This document shows, one piece after another, positions 18,079 to 28,004 of a stretch of DNA of 64,000 bases. The DNA comes from Deltaproteobacteria bacterium (GTDB lineage Bacteria; Myxococcota_A; Polyangia; Nannocystales; Nannocystaceae). The notes under the pieces are model-generated. The model was not told the origin of the DNA and did no database searches. It saw only the letters and a list, made by a program, of their open reading frames with translations. The position numbers and the translations under genes were made by a program. The DNA lies in NCBI GenBank assembly GCA_016709225.1, contig JADJEE010000002.1, positions 1-64,000 of the forward strand, in the 5' to 3' direction. The stretch's first letter is position 1. Every line of letters begins with the position of its first letter.

Positions 18079-20433
18079 ATGACCTTCGACGACTTCTTCC
18101 GCAAGGCTACGTCGCGCGATCCCTACGCGTACCAGCGCGCGTTCGCTGCTGCGGAGTCCCTGCCCGATCTCCTCGAGGCGCCGACCGGCTCGGGTAAGAC
18201 CGCGACCGCAGTGCTGGGCTGGTTGTGGCGGCGCCTGCACGGCAGCCCGACGCAGCGCGACGAGGCGGGCACGCGGCTGGTGTTCTGCTTGCCGATGCGC
18301 ACGCTGGTCGAGCAGACCCACCGTGCCGTCATCGAGTGGGTGCGCCGTCTGAACCTCGGCCCCGAGCGACTCGGCGTGCACCTCATGCTCGGAGGCGCCG
18401 TCGACGATGGATGGGAGCAACATCCCGATCGCGACACCATCATCATCGGCACCCAGGACCAGCTGCTGTCGCGCGCGCTCATGCGCGGCTATGCGATGAG
18501 CCGCTACCGATGGCCCGTGCACTTCGCCCTGCTTAACAATGACTGCACGTGGGTCATCGACGAGGTGCAGCTCATGGGCGTGGGCGCCTCGACGGCGTCG
18601 CAGCTGCAGGCCTTCCGCGAGCAGCTCGGGGTCGCCGGCTCAGCAAAGACGGTGTGGATGACAGCGACCCTGGCCGAGGGGCGCTTGCGCACCGTCGATG
18701 TGCGGCGGGCGCTATCGCGGCAGCCATTCGTCGCGGCCGAGCCCGCGCTCGAGCGCAGGCTGCGGGCACGCAAGACCCTCGAGCGCGCCGCGACCCCACT
18801 AGGCAAGAAGGGCTCGCTCGCGCCGCTGGCCAAGGAGATCGCCGCTGCTCACGTGCCCGGCACGCTCACACTCGTGGTGGTCAATCGCGTCCAGCGTGCG
18901 CAGGAGCTGTACGCGCTACTCGGCCACGAGCCTGGGCTCGAAGCGACTGCGCTCGTGCACTCGCGCTTCCGACCGATCGACCGCCGCCGCATCCAGGATG
19001 CCGCGCTCGCCGGCACGTTCGTGGGCGTGTTGGTCGCGACCCAGGCGATCGAGGCCGGCGTCGACATCTCCGCGAAGACGCTGTTCACCGAGCTCGCACC
19101 CTGGGCATCGCTGGTCCAACGCTTCGGCCGGCTCAATCGCGCGGGAGAGCACGAGTCCGCCCGCGCGGTCTTGATCGACATCGAGACCGAAGACGCCAAC
19201 CTCTGCCTGCCCTACGAGGCCGATGCACTGGTCGCCGCACGCACGAAGGCGAACGCACTCACCGACGTCGGCCCGGCGTCGTTGGCCACCATCGCGACGG
19301 AGGCCGAGAGCCCGACCCTGCCGGTGCTGCGCGGCAAGGACTTGATCGAGCTGTTCGACACCGAGCCCGACCTCGCAGGCCACGACATCGACGTGGCACC
19401 GTATGTCCGCGCCACCGACGACCGCGACGTCCAGGTCGCGTGGCGCGAGCTGGGTGACGAGCCACCCGGGCTCGACGCACCGGACCTGCAGCGCGACGAG
19501 CTGTGCCAGGTGCCCGTGCACGAGCTCGAGAAGCTCACCAAGGGAAAGTCGGTGTGGCGATTCGACGGCCTTCGCCGCGCGTGGGTCGAGGTCGAGCGCC
19601 TGTTCCCCGGGCTCGCGGTCGTCGTCGACGTGGGCGTCGGCGGCTATCGGCCCGACGCCGGCTTCACGCGCGATCGCGCCGACGTACCACCCGCGGTGGC
19701 AGCCCGCGGTGAACCGCCCGACGCCGACGCGGCCGACTCGCTCACGTTCGGAGGCGACTACATCACCATGCGGACGCACGCCGAAGACACCGCCGTTCAC
19801 ATGCGCGCGTTGTTGGATCGCCTCGGTCGGCACACCGCCGCGATCGTCGACGAGCCGGTGCTGATTGACGCCGCGCGATGGCACGACGCCGGCAAGGTCC
19901 ACCCCGCATTCCAGCAGATGCTGATCGAACATCTCCCCGGCGACGATCCTCGACGCACGGGTGGGCCATGGGCGAAGAGCGACGGCCGACACGGCGGACG
20001 CAATCCCCGACGCTTCTTCCGGCACGAGCTGGCGAGCGCGCTCGCCTGGCTCGCGGCCGGCAAGTCCGACCTCGGCGCGTTCGTGGTTGCCGCACACCAC
20101 GGCAAGGTTCGCATCGCGCTGCGGGCTCGTCCCGGCGAGGAACCCCCAACCGACCGACCGCACTGCCGCTTTGCCCACGGCGTCCACGACGGCGACACGT
20201 TGCCGTCCGTGGACCTCGGCGACGGTGAGATCGTGCCAGAGCAGGCGCTCAGCCTCGCGTGCATGGAGCTCGGCGGCGGCGAAGGCCACGAGGCGTGGTC
20301 GGATCAGATGATGCGATTGCTCGAGCGCCACGGGCCCTTCCGGCTCTCGTATGTGGAGACCCTCGTGCGCGTCGCCGACTGGCGCGCGAGCCAGCAACGC
20401 GACCGACACCAAGGAGGCCCCGATGCCGGCTGA
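18079..20433 (+). CDS. cas3: Cas3 helicase-nuclease, type I-G, HD domain at C-terminus
   Basis: The 784-aa protein unwinds and degrades DNA recruited by the Cascade complex. The helicase comes first: Walker A APTGSGKT (~34-41), DEVQ box (161-164), MTATL (194-198), a second RecA domain with VHSRF and ATQAIEAGVDI, and motif VI QRFGRLNRAG (347-356). The HD nuclease is C-terminal: THAED (~567), WHDAGK (HD at 602-603), FFRHE (His ~649) and AAHHGK (~673). This reversed order is typical of the I-U/I-G branch as I recall it; most Cas3 proteins have HD first. The ATG at 18079 is preferred to one 36 nt upstream because GGAG lies about 9 nt before it. The 3' end overlaps csx17 by 11 nt. Confidence 0.95.
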   Translation: MTFDDFFRKATSRDPYAYQRAFAAAESLPDLLEAPTGSGKTATAVLGWLWRRLHGSPTQRDEAGTRLVFCLPMRTLVEQTHRAVIEWVRRLNLGPERLGVHLMLGGAVDDGWEQHPDRDTIIIGTQDQLLSRALMRGYAMSRYRWPVHFALLNNDCTWVIDEVQLMGVGASTASQLQAFREQLGVAGSAKTVWMTATLAEGRLRTVDVRRALSRQPFVAAEPALERRLRARKTLERAATPLGKKGSLAPLAKEIAAAHVPGTLTLVVVNRVQRAQELYALLGHEPGLEATALVHSRFRPIDRRRIQDAALAGTFVGVLVATQAIEAGVDISAKTLFTELAPWASLVQRFGRLNRAGEHESARAVLIDIETEDANLCLPYEADALVAARTKANALTDVGPASLATIATEAESPTLPVLRGKDLIELFDTEPDLAGHDIDVAPYVRATDDRDVQVAWRELGDEPPGLDAPDLQRDELCQVPVHELEKLTKGKSVWRFDGLRRAWVEVERLFPGLAVVVDVGVGGYRPDAGFTRDRADVPPAVAARGEPPDADAADSLTFGGDYITMRTHAEDTAVHMRALLDRLGRHTAAIVDEPVLIDAARWHDAGKVHPAFQQMLIEHLPGDDPRRTGGPWAKSDGRHGGRNPRRFFRHELASALAWLAAGKSDLGAFVVAAHHGKVRIALRARPGEEPPTDRPHCRFAHGVHDGDTLPSVDLGDGEIVPEQALSLACMELGGGEGHEAWSDQMMRLLERHGPFRLSYVETLVRVADWRASQQRDRHQGGPDAG

Positions 20434-22477
20434 CGCGCATGCGGATCACTTCGAGGTCGAGCTGCACGGTTGTCGCCCCGAGCCGCTGGCGTCGTACCTC
20501 AAGGCGCTGGGCGTGCTTCGACTGGTCGCCGAGCAGCGCGACTCGGACGCGTGCGGGTTCTGGCGCGGCGAGTACTTCGTCTTGCGCAGCACGCTCGACC
20601 GCGAGGCACTGCTCGACTTCTTCGCTTCGCGTTGGAGGCCGAGTCCGGTGATCGCACCGTGGAACGGCGGCAGCGGGTTCTATCCCAAGGACAGCCGAGA
20701 CGCCGCCGACCACATCGCGAACTCGAGCGATCCGCGGCTCGCCGACTTCGCCGCAGCCATCGCGGTGGGCCGCGACTACGTCGCCGCGCGCGGCTGGGAC
20801 ACACGCCCCGAGGACGACGACAAGGTCACGATGGTCGCGGCCATGCGCGCGGCTCTGCCCGACGCCGCGCTCGCCTGGCTCGACGCCGCGGTGGTCCTCG
20901 GCGACGCCCGATTGCTGTTCCCCCCGCTGCTCGGCACCGGCGGCAACGACGGACGACTCGATTTCACCAACAACTTCCAGCAGCGCGTGGTCGAGGTGCT
21001 CTCGGCGGACAGCCGCGCGGCGCTCACGTCGTCGCTGTTCGATGACGCGGTGGCGCATCGCTTCAAGGGCGTGATGGGCCAGTTCCAACCGGCGGCGAAC
21101 GAACGCAGCAACCCGTGGGACTTCGTGCTGCTGATCGAGGGCTCGCTGGTGTTCGCGGGCGCCGCGACCCGGCGCCTCGAGAGCAGCGGCCCGGCGACGC
21201 TGGCGTTCCCGTTCCATGCGAAGGCCGGTGCGGGCCTGGCGTCGCTGACCGACGCCGACGAGGGCGACAGTCGAGACGAGGTGTGGCTGCCGCTGTGGTC
21301 CGCGCCCGCATCGATGCGCTCGCTTCGGCGTCTGTTCGCCGAGGGTCGCGCAACCGTGAGTCGCGGAGATGCGAGCCGACCCGCGAGCACGGCCCTCGAC
21401 TTCGCACGGGCGGTCGCGGGTCTCGGCGTCGATCGGGGTATCGACGGCTTTGCGCGGATCGGGTTCCAGGTCCGCAACGGCCTAGCCTACTTCGCGACCC
21501 CGCTCGGCCGCTTCGCGACCCACGAACTCGGGGCTGCGCGGTTGCTCGACGACATCGATGCCTGGTACGAGCGCTTCCGGCACAAGTCGATTGGCAAGAA
21601 CGCTCCCGCCGCGGTCGCGGTCGCTCGCCGTCAGCTCGAGCAGGCGATGTTCGAGGCCGCGACCCGTGGCGCGCTCGCCCCCACGCTGCTGGCACTCGGG
21701 GACGCCGAGCGTGCCCTCGCCCGCTCATTGTCGTTCGCGACCAAGGCATTCTTGACGCCCGTGCCCCGCCTGCGTAGTGCGTGGGCCGACGCCGTCGACG
21801 ATGGCAGCTGCGAGCTGCGCCTAGCGGCCGCACTCGCGAGCAGGCCGGCGATCCGGCGACGCTGGGTGCCGCTCGACCGCGCAGGCCGCAGCTTCGGGCG
21901 CGCCGATGATCTCGGCTGCGTCTTCACCGACGCCCCGCTCGTGGAGAACCTCTGTGCGCTGCTGCTGCGCGAGGACGTCGAGGGGCAGCAACAGCTGGGC
22001 GCGGCGTCGCCGGACGCTGCCAGGCCCTGGTGCTCGCTCACTGACATCGCACAGTTCATCGACGGCAACACCGACGACCGCCTGATCGAGCGCTGGCTGC
22101 GTGGCCTGGCATTGGTCGATGATCCAACGCTCGCGCCGCCGCCTGCGGACACGCTGGTGCCGCCGGCGAGCTATGCCGTGCTGGCGCTCGTCCACCACCG
22201 ACGGCTCGGCGACGACGCGCTGCCGCGCACGGCCGGCGCGCTGCAGCGGGCGTGCGCGGGCGATGCCTCCGGTGCCACCGCGGCAGCGATCCGCAGGCTG
22301 TCCGCCAGCGGACGCGCGCTGCCCGACCGCGCATGGATCGAGTCCCCAGCGCGCACACGCCGGATCGCCGCTGCGCTCGCGTTCCCGCTCACACGGACCC
22401 AACGGCGGCGACTCGAAGCGATGGTGCTTCCCGCCGTCGAGCCTGCCGTCCGAACCCCATCGCCGGAGAGTCCATGA
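20423..22477 (+). CDS. csx17: Csx17, large subunit (Cas8-like) of type I-G effector
   Basis: The 684-aa protein opens with the family hallmark FEVELHGCRPEPLASYLKAL followed by GVLRLVAEQ. Csx17 is considered the large, PAM-recognising subunit (Cas8u2/Cas8g) of the I-U/I-G Cascade. The start at 20423 lies inside the end of cas3 in another frame and has a near-perfect ribosome site, AAGGAGG, 5 nt before the ATG. Length is normal for the family. Its stop overlaps the csb1 start as ATGA, so the complex subunits are translationally coupled. Confidence 0.95.
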   Translation: MPADAHADHFEVELHGCRPEPLASYLKALGVLRLVAEQRDSDACGFWRGEYFVLRSTLDREALLDFFASRWRPSPVIAPWNGGSGFYPKDSRDAADHIANSSDPRLADFAAAIAVGRDYVAARGWDTRPEDDDKVTMVAAMRAALPDAALAWLDAAVVLGDARLLFPPLLGTGGNDGRLDFTNNFQQRVVEVLSADSRAALTSSLFDDAVAHRFKGVMGQFQPAANERSNPWDFVLLIEGSLVFAGAATRRLESSGPATLAFPFHAKAGAGLASLTDADEGDSRDEVWLPLWSAPASMRSLRRLFAEGRATVSRGDASRPASTALDFARAVAGLGVDRGIDGFARIGFQVRNGLAYFATPLGRFATHELGAARLLDDIDAWYERFRHKSIGKNAPAAVAVARRQLEQAMFEAATRGALAPTLLALGDAERALARSLSFATKAFLTPVPRLRSAWADAVDDGSCELRLAAALASRPAIRRRWVPLDRAGRSFGRADDLGCVFTDAPLVENLCALLLREDVEGQQQLGAASPDAARPWCSLTDIAQFIDGNTDDRLIERWLRGLALVDDPTLAPPPADTLVPPASYAVLALVHHRRLGDDALPRTAGALQRACAGDASGATAAAIRRLSASGRALPDRAWIESPARTRRIAAALAFPLTRTQRRRLEAMVLPAVEPAVRTPSPESP

Positions 22478-23445
22478 CCACCTTCGATCTTCCCGCCGGA
22501 CCGCGCCTGCTCCTGCAGGTCGAACTCACCCCCGTGCAAGGCACACGCTTCCAACCGACCGGCTTCCCCGACGTCGGCGCGGGCGTGTACACGCTGCCCA
22601 ACGGCGACGAACAGCTGCTGCTCGAATCGGCGCAGAGCGTGGCAAATCGGCTCGAGGCTGCGTGCTGGGACGAGGCCCGCAACGAACTGTATACGCCGCT
22701 CGAGGGGCTGCCGTACGTGCGCGTGAACGCGGCCGATGGCAGCCTGCTGACCACGTCGATCCAGGAGGCGCACCGCCTGAACTCGGTCTATATCGAGAAG
22801 TCGGATTTCGCCAATCAGCTGGTCGAAGCCATCGCGTTCGACGAGAAGAAGCCACTCGACCGCCACAAACTCATCACCGCGCTCGCACGATTCGACATCG
22901 GCTGCCTCTTGCACGGGGTCTTCCTCGAGAGCATCGCCGGGGTCCTGCGCGTGCCACGAGCAATCTCTGGATTCATCGAGGCCGACCGCGTGGGCCGCGT
23001 GACGACCGGTGGTGTGAAGAACGATCGCGTGCAACCGGGCAAGGACGAGGAGAGCGGTCGCACGGCGACCGAGGGCTTCGGCAACGTTCCCTTCCACCGC
23101 ACGGAGTTCGTGGCCGAGCGCATCACCGCGTACTTCAACCTCGATCTCGAGCAGCTGCGCGGCTACCGACTGGGCGACGCGATGCAGCGCCTGCTGCTCG
23201 CGCTGGGGTTGTTCAAGGTGCGCAAGTTCCTCGAGACCGGCCTGCGCCTGCGCACCGCGTGCGACCTCGCGGCAGGCGCCCTCGAGGTCAAGGCGCCGAC
23301 CGGCTTCGTGGTGCCCGAACTCGCGGCGATCGAAGCCGCGCTGCCCGAGCTCATCAAGGCGGCCAGCGAGCACTTCGCGAGCCCACCGGTCAGCATCGCG
23401 ACGTTCACGTCCGGTGAGAAGAAGGCGACGAGGGGGAAGCGGTAG
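22474..23445 (+). CDS. csb1: Csb1 (Cas7-type backbone subunit), type I-G
   Basis: This 323-aa RAMP protein should polymerise along the crRNA to form the backbone of the type I-G Cascade. The N-terminus (LLLQVELTPVQGTRFQPTGF, then PDVGAGVY) and the internal LNSVYIEK and GGVKNDRVQPG segments are characteristic of Csb1/GSU0053. The ATG at 22474 overlaps the csx17 stop by 4 nt, and GGAGAG lies just upstream. The gene ends two bases before the csb2 start. Confidence 0.95.
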   Translation: MTTFDLPAGPRLLLQVELTPVQGTRFQPTGFPDVGAGVYTLPNGDEQLLLESAQSVANRLEAACWDEARNELYTPLEGLPYVRVNAADGSLLTTSIQEAHRLNSVYIEKSDFANQLVEAIAFDEKKPLDRHKLITALARFDIGCLLHGVFLESIAGVLRVPRAISGFIEADRVGRVTTGGVKNDRVQPGKDEESGRTATEGFGNVPFHRTEFVAERITAYFNLDLEQLRGYRLGDAMQRLLLALGLFKVRKFLETGLRLRTACDLAAGALEVKAPTGFVVPELAAIEAALPELIKAASEHFASPPVSIATFTSGEKKATRGKR

Positions 23446-23447
23446 CC

Positions 23448-24983
23448 GTGATTGCGCTCGAGCTGCGCTTTCTCGCCGGTCGCTTCCACGGCAACGGCTG
23501 GTACCACGCCCACAACGAGGGCATCCCGGAGTGGCCGCCGTCGCCCTGGCGTGTGCTCCGGGCGCTCGTCAGTGCGGCCTATGCCGGCGACGTCGCGCCC
23601 GCAAAGGCCGAGCCCCTGTTCGAGAAGCTGCGGGCCCTGCCGCGCTATCGTCTGCCGCGGGCCGTCGATGCCCACACGCGACACTACATGCCGGACATCG
23701 ACGACGCGGGCCACAAGCGCGCCAAGGTATTCGATGCCTTCGTCGCGATCGAAGGCGGTGCGCGAGACCCTCGACCGGTGACGATGGCGTGGGCGGTCGA
23801 GCTCACGTCGTCCGAACGCAGCCTGCTCGAGAGCCTCTGTGCCCGGACCACCTATCTCGGGCGCGCCGAATCGTGGGCCGATCTGCGGGTGGTCGACGTG
23901 GGCGGCGACGATTGGGACTGCTGGCCGCACGAGCAGCTCGATCGCGCGGGCGCAACCAACCTGCTGGCGGTCGCCACGGCCGAAGAGCTCGAGGCGCTTT
24001 GTGCAGAGCGGCCCAAGCCGAAGAAGGGGCCGGACATCCCGCGCCGACTGTGGGACGTGCTGACCTTCGACGGCGCCCGCTATCGCAGCGAGGGCTGGTC
24101 GCGCGTACCCGGCACCCGCCTGGTGCGCTACGTGTTCGAGCGCGCGCCGTTCGATCGGGCGGTCACGCCGGCCGTCGCCCGTCGCCCGCGCACGCGCCCC
24201 AACGTGGCTCGCTTCGCAATCCGATCGGCCGTGCTGCCTCGGCTCGAGCACGCGCTCGCGGTCACGGAGCGCCTGCGTGCGTCGGCGATGTCACGCTCAC
24301 GCGATCTCACCGGTGACGCGCGCCCGGTGTTCTCGGGCCACGGGCACGAGCCATCGAACCACGGCCACGCGATGTTCCTCGCGTGCAGCGACGATCCCGG
24401 CAACGCTGCGCGCGGCGTGATCGACCACCTGCTGATCGCAGCCCGCGCTGGCTTCGACGACCACGACGTGTTGGCGCTGCAACAGATCCGCCGGCTCTGG
24501 GGCCGCGGCGGTCACGACCTCGAGCTGGTCCTTGTCGGCCTCGGTAGCGCCGCGGATCTCGGCGGGCGGGAGCCCCCGCGCACTGCCGTGCTCGCAACCG
24601 GACGCGTGTGGGAGAGCGTCACGCCGTTCGTCCCGACGCGGCATCCCAAGCGGGTCCGCGGGCAGTGGCGCGAGTCGATCGAGCAGCAGATCCGACGCGC
24701 GTGCATCCAATTCGTAGGAGTCGAGCCCAGCGAAGTCACCGAGATCGGCGAGCGCGACCGCTGGGCGCGATTCCACCGCCGTCGCCACAGCGGTGGCGGC
24801 CGGCGTGGGCCCGATCGTGGCTACGGCGTCAGGCTGGTGTTCGACACTCCACAGCAGGGCCCGATCGCGCTCGGGTACGGGGCCCACTTCGGCCTCGGGC
24901 TCTTTCGCGCCGTCGCAGACGCAGACATCGCCACCGGCGAGAAGCCGACTCATGGCCCTGCCGGCCGAGTGCACGACATCTAG
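23448..24983 (+). CDS. csb2: Csb2 (Cas5-Cas6 fusion), type I-G
   Basis: The 511-aa protein starts with GTG, two bases after csb1. The N-terminal ALELRFLAGRFHGNGW with EWPPSPWRVLRAL is diagnostic for Csb2. The family combines the Cas5 role (capping the crRNA 5' handle) and the Cas6 role (cutting the repeat). The C-terminal half holds the RAMP-type glycine-rich loop GYGAHFGLGLF near the end. In this locus it would process the hairpin repeats of the array at 1-3919. It is the last gene of the operon; no cas4-cas1 or cas2 follows. Confidence 0.95.
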   Translation: MIALELRFLAGRFHGNGWYHAHNEGIPEWPPSPWRVLRALVSAAYAGDVAPAKAEPLFEKLRALPRYRLPRAVDAHTRHYMPDIDDAGHKRAKVFDAFVAIEGGARDPRPVTMAWAVELTSSERSLLESLCARTTYLGRAESWADLRVVDVGGDDWDCWPHEQLDRAGATNLLAVATAEELEALCAERPKPKKGPDIPRRLWDVLTFDGARYRSEGWSRVPGTRLVRYVFERAPFDRAVTPAVARRPRTRPNVARFAIRSAVLPRLEHALAVTERLRASAMSRSRDLTGDARPVFSGHGHEPSNHGHAMFLACSDDPGNAARGVIDHLLIAARAGFDDHDVLALQQIRRLWGRGGHDLELVLVGLGSAADLGGREPPRTAVLATGRVWESVTPFVPTRHPKRVRGQWRESIEQQIRRACIQFVGVEPSEVTEIGERDRWARFHRRRHSGGGRRGPDRGYGVRLVFDTPQQGPIALGYGAHFGLGLFRAVADADIATGEKPTHGPAGRVHDI

Positions 24984-25279
24984 CGGGGGAGTGATCGGGA
25001 TCGACCGCGGTCCACGGGCGTTCGCCCACACACAACCCCCGCCGAGCCGTCCGCTCGCGACCGCGCTCCCCCGCCGCCCGAGCAGCGCCCACCCGCGCGA
25101 TCCCAGCGACCAGGTGTCCTCACGCGGCCGCTGGCGGGGTTCCCCGGCCCCTCGCGCGCGGCCGCTCGCGCCGCGCAACCCGAGCCGAATGGCCCGGTCA
25201 CACCCTACCCTCGTCATTGCGGGTGACCGCGCCGGAGCCCCGCCGTAGAGTGACCGTGGCCAAGCCTTTGGTGATCACG

Positions 25280-26488
25280 ATGCACTTGCCGACCACGTTC
25301 CGCCCCCGCTCGCTCCTGCTTCGCCCGTGGCCGGCCGCGCTCGCGCTCGCGCTCGCGCTCACGAGCGCCTGTGGCGACGACGGCAGCGCCGAGGGCAGCG
25401 CCGACGACTCGACCACCGATGCGGGCACGACGGGCTCGGCGAGCGCGACGAGTGCGACGGGTATGGCCACGACGGCGACCGATGCGACCGGCATGAGCGC
25501 GAGCGCAGCCGACAGCTCGGGCGGCATGGACGGCTCGACCACCGACGCAACCGACACCGACACCGGCTCGCCGGGCGTTGCGTGCATCGACATGCAGTAT
25601 GTCGCGGGCGTCTCGCCGGTCGCCGATTACTCGATGTTCGACGTGCCGCTCGGCTCGCACTGCCAAGGCACCAACCAGCAGGACATCACCGACATCGAGC
25701 GCATCGTCTTCCTCGGCGACTCGGTGACGGTGGGCACGCCGCCGACCACGGCGACGCAGTTCTACCGCTCGATCCTCGCCAACGCCCTGGCGACCCAGTT
25801 CGAGCTGGAGCCGCCGTCGACGCAGTGGGAAGGCGTCAGCATCGGCGGCACCACGAACGTGATGGAGAGCGGTGCGTTCGCGTCGTGCGCGGTGTGGGGC
25901 GCCCGCAACGACGACCTCGAGGGCCAGCTGTCGAACTGCTTCGCGCCCGAGGACCTCACGCAGCGCACGCTGGTGATCTACACGATGGGCGGCAACGACG
26001 GCGCCGCGATCGCGAAGGACTATCTCGACGGCACCCCGCTGGCCGACCTGCTGGCCGAGGTCGAGGCGATGGTGGCCGAGCACGAGGCCGCGGTGAAGTG
26101 GCTGGTCGAGGATCCCGACAAGTTCCCCAACGGCGTGTTCGTCGTGAACGCCAACGTCTACGAGTTCACCGACGTGACGTTCGACTTCCTCAGCTGCCCG
26201 ACGGCGGGCCTGGCGGGCTTCAACTCGAGCGCGAAGATGCCCGATGTGCTGCAGGGCTCGCTCAAGCACATCAACGAGGAGTACATGCGCATCGCGCAGG
26301 AGAACGGTACCGACGTCGTGTTCATGTCGGAGGGCTTCTGTGGCCACGGCTTCCACGCCGGCGATCCCGCGAGCCAGTGCTACCGCGGGCCCGACAACGC
26401 GACATGGTTCGACCTCACCTGCATCCATCCCACGCCGGAAGGGCACGCGGCGCTGGCCGACATGTTCTTGAACACGATCGCGGAGTGA
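25280..26488 (+). CDS. SGNH/GDSL-type hydrolase lipoprotein
   Basis: The 402-aa protein has a lipoprotein signal (LALALALTSAC, Cys ~31) and a Ser/Thr/Asp/Gly linker of ~70 residues, then an SGNH fold. Block I is FLGDSVTVG (nucleophile Ser). Block II may be the Gly of SIGGTTNV, block III is GGND and block V is CIHPTPEGH with the catalytic His. This set supports an esterase or lipase acting outside the cytoplasm on acyl or acetyl esters; the substrate cannot be told. The chosen ATG begins MHLPTTFRPRS; the frame is open for ~60 nt upstream with GTG options. It converges with the XRE gene 17 bp downstream. Confidence 0.87.
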   Translation: MHLPTTFRPRSLLLRPWPAALALALALTSACGDDGSAEGSADDSTTDAGTTGSASATSATGMATTATDATGMSASAADSSGGMDGSTTDATDTDTGSPGVACIDMQYVAGVSPVADYSMFDVPLGSHCQGTNQQDITDIERIVFLGDSVTVGTPPTTATQFYRSILANALATQFELEPPSTQWEGVSIGGTTNVMESGAFASCAVWGARNDDLEGQLSNCFAPEDLTQRTLVIYTMGGNDGAAIAKDYLDGTPLADLLAEVEAMVAEHEAAVKWLVEDPDKFPNGVFVVNANVYEFTDVTFDFLSCPTAGLAGFNSSAKMPDVLQGSLKHINEEYMRIAQENGTDVVFMSEGFCGHGFHAGDPASQCYRGPDNATWFDLTCIHPTPEGHAALADMFLNTIAE

Positions 26489-26505
26489 GGGCTGTCCGCT
26501 GGCGC

Positions 26506-26799
26506 TCACTCGGGCGCACCGCCGGTGCCGTCGACCGCCGCGAGTAGCTCGGCGGGGTCGACCTGCAGCGCGCTCGCGAGTCGAGCGATGGTGCCGACCG
26601 TCATCGACGCGCGGCCAGCCAGCGCGCGGTACATGGCCGAGCGCGTGACGTCGGCGAAGTGACACACGCGCACGATCGAGAGCCCGCGTTGCTTGGCGAG
26701 CCGACGGAGGTTGTACGCGACGCGGGCACGCAGCGCCGCGGTCGCACGTTGGAGCTCGTCCGTTTCGGAGTTCGGGGTTCGCACGAGGGCATTGCACAC
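26506..26799 (-). CDS. XRE-family helix-turn-helix regulator
   Basis: This 97-aa protein consists almost only of a helix-turn-helix domain (RVAYNLRRLAKQRGLSIVRV, then VTRSAMYRALAGRASMTVGT, then IARLASALQVDPAELL), the Cro/C1-type pattern. It probably binds DNA as a dimer. No restriction-modification, toxin or phage genes are adjacent, so its target is not evident from context. The frame upstream of MCNALVRT is not obviously coding. Confidence 0.88.
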   Translation of the reverse strand: MCNALVRTPNSETDELQRATAALRARVAYNLRRLAKQRGLSIVRVCHFADVTRSAMYRALAGRASMTVGTIARLASALQVDPAELLAAVDGTGGAPE

Positions 26800-26937
26800 C
26801 CGAAGCGGACGTCGGATTCGCGCTGCACCACCGATTGTCTCGGCGAGATCATCGGCGGGCCGGCCTCGCGCCGACCATCGTGCGCCCGTCGACGCCGATG
26901 ATCCAACGTGGACAATCGGGCCGCGCCGCCCTTGCGC

Positions 26938-27927
26938 TCAAGCGTCGCGACCGAGCGCGATCGTCAGCCCCAGCGTGGCGGCGAAGCCGACCGGCCGGCC
27001 CTCGAAGAGCAGCGCCTCACCGATGCGGTAACGCGTCTGTAGCAGCGGCACGATCATCGCAGCGGCGACGGTGGCCGCCACGCGTGCGTGCAACCACGCC
27101 AGCAGCCGCAGCTCGGCGCGCAGCGCCAACCATGGCGCGCGCCCGATCCGGCGCACGACCTCGCCGCGTGCGCGCACGCGGCTGGCTCCGGCCTCGAACG
27201 CGCCCCCCGGTCGCAGCTCGACGCGAGCCCAGCGCAACCGCGCGCTGGCGTGGACGCTGCTGGCGGCGACCATGATCGTGCCGCTGGTCGTGGCATCGAT
27301 CGCGCGACGCATCGGCGCCAGCCCGAACGCGCCGACCTCGAGCGCGACGCGGGTCCACGACCAGCCCAATGCGCCGCGGCCACCGACGTCGATCCGCGGC
27401 ACCGAACCGACGCCCACGGTCGCGGCCGCGAGCACGTAGGGCCCGAGGATCGCGGGGGGCTCGGCGTCGCGGGGCCAGTGGGGCACCGCGCGCGGTGGCC
27501 GACGGGTCGATCGATCGGCGGACGCGGACGATGCAACGCTCGCGGGCGCAGCGGCCGGCGCTGCCGCGGGCTCCGGCTGCGCGGGCACCCGGACGCCCGG
27601 CGCGCTCTCGCCCGCGAGCGGCTCCGGCGGTGGCACGTCCATGCCCGCCAGCAGCAGCGCGACCGCGGTCGCGAGCTCGTCGCAGCTGGCCGAGCGCAGC
27701 TCGTGACGACGCCCGCCATGCTCGACCTGCGCCGCAAACCCGCCGGGCACGGCCTCGATGGTCGCGGACGCGTCGAGATCCGCCGGCCCCAGCGCACGGG
27801 CGCGCGCGGCGACCACCTCGGACGTGGGACACTGCGCAGGTGCGCGCCAGCGCAATGCCTCGGGCGTGGGCGGGGCCGTCGGCTCCGTGCACGCGAGCAG
27901 CCCCGAGACCACGAACCACGCCGGCAT
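26938..27927 (-). CDS. Conserved myxobacterial lipoprotein, probable outer-membrane protein
   Basis: The 329-aa protein begins MPAWFVVSGLLAC, a short lipoprotein signal. A ~75-residue N-terminal domain follows (RWRAPAQCPTSEVVAARARA and HELRSASCDELATAVALLLA), then an Ala/Pro linker and a C-terminal half rich in alternating beta strands (LGPYVLAAATVGVGSVPRID ... VGFAATLGLTIALGRDA) resembling an outer-membrane beta-barrel. Proteins with this N-terminal pattern often accompany ECF-like sigma factors in Nannocystis relatives, and one is encoded at 29257-30309. No enzymatic function is suggested. Confidence 0.75.
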   Translation of the reverse strand: MPAWFVVSGLLACTEPTAPPTPEALRWRAPAQCPTSEVVAARARALGPADLDASATIEAVPGGFAAQVEHGGRRHELRSASCDELATAVALLLAGMDVPPPEPLAGESAPGVRVPAQPEPAAAPAAAPASVASSASADRSTRRPPRAVPHWPRDAEPPAILGPYVLAAATVGVGSVPRIDVGGRGALGWSWTRVALEVGAFGLAPMRRAIDATTSGTIMVAASSVHASARLRWARVELRPGGAFEAGASRVRARGEVVRRIGRAPWLALRAELRLLAWLHARVAATVAAAMIVPLLQTRYRIGEALLFEGRPVGFAATLGLTIALGRDA

Positions 27928-28004
27928 CTGCCGCCGCCCAGTGTAGCCGCACGCGTGCCGGCAACGAAACCACCGCGATGCGGAGATCGAAGCGGGTGAA
28001 GCCC

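Noticed and set aside
25110..25135. A sequence starting GTGTCCTC similar to the half-site of the 18-bp palindrome
   Set aside because: It continues ACGCGGCC and has no matching second arm.
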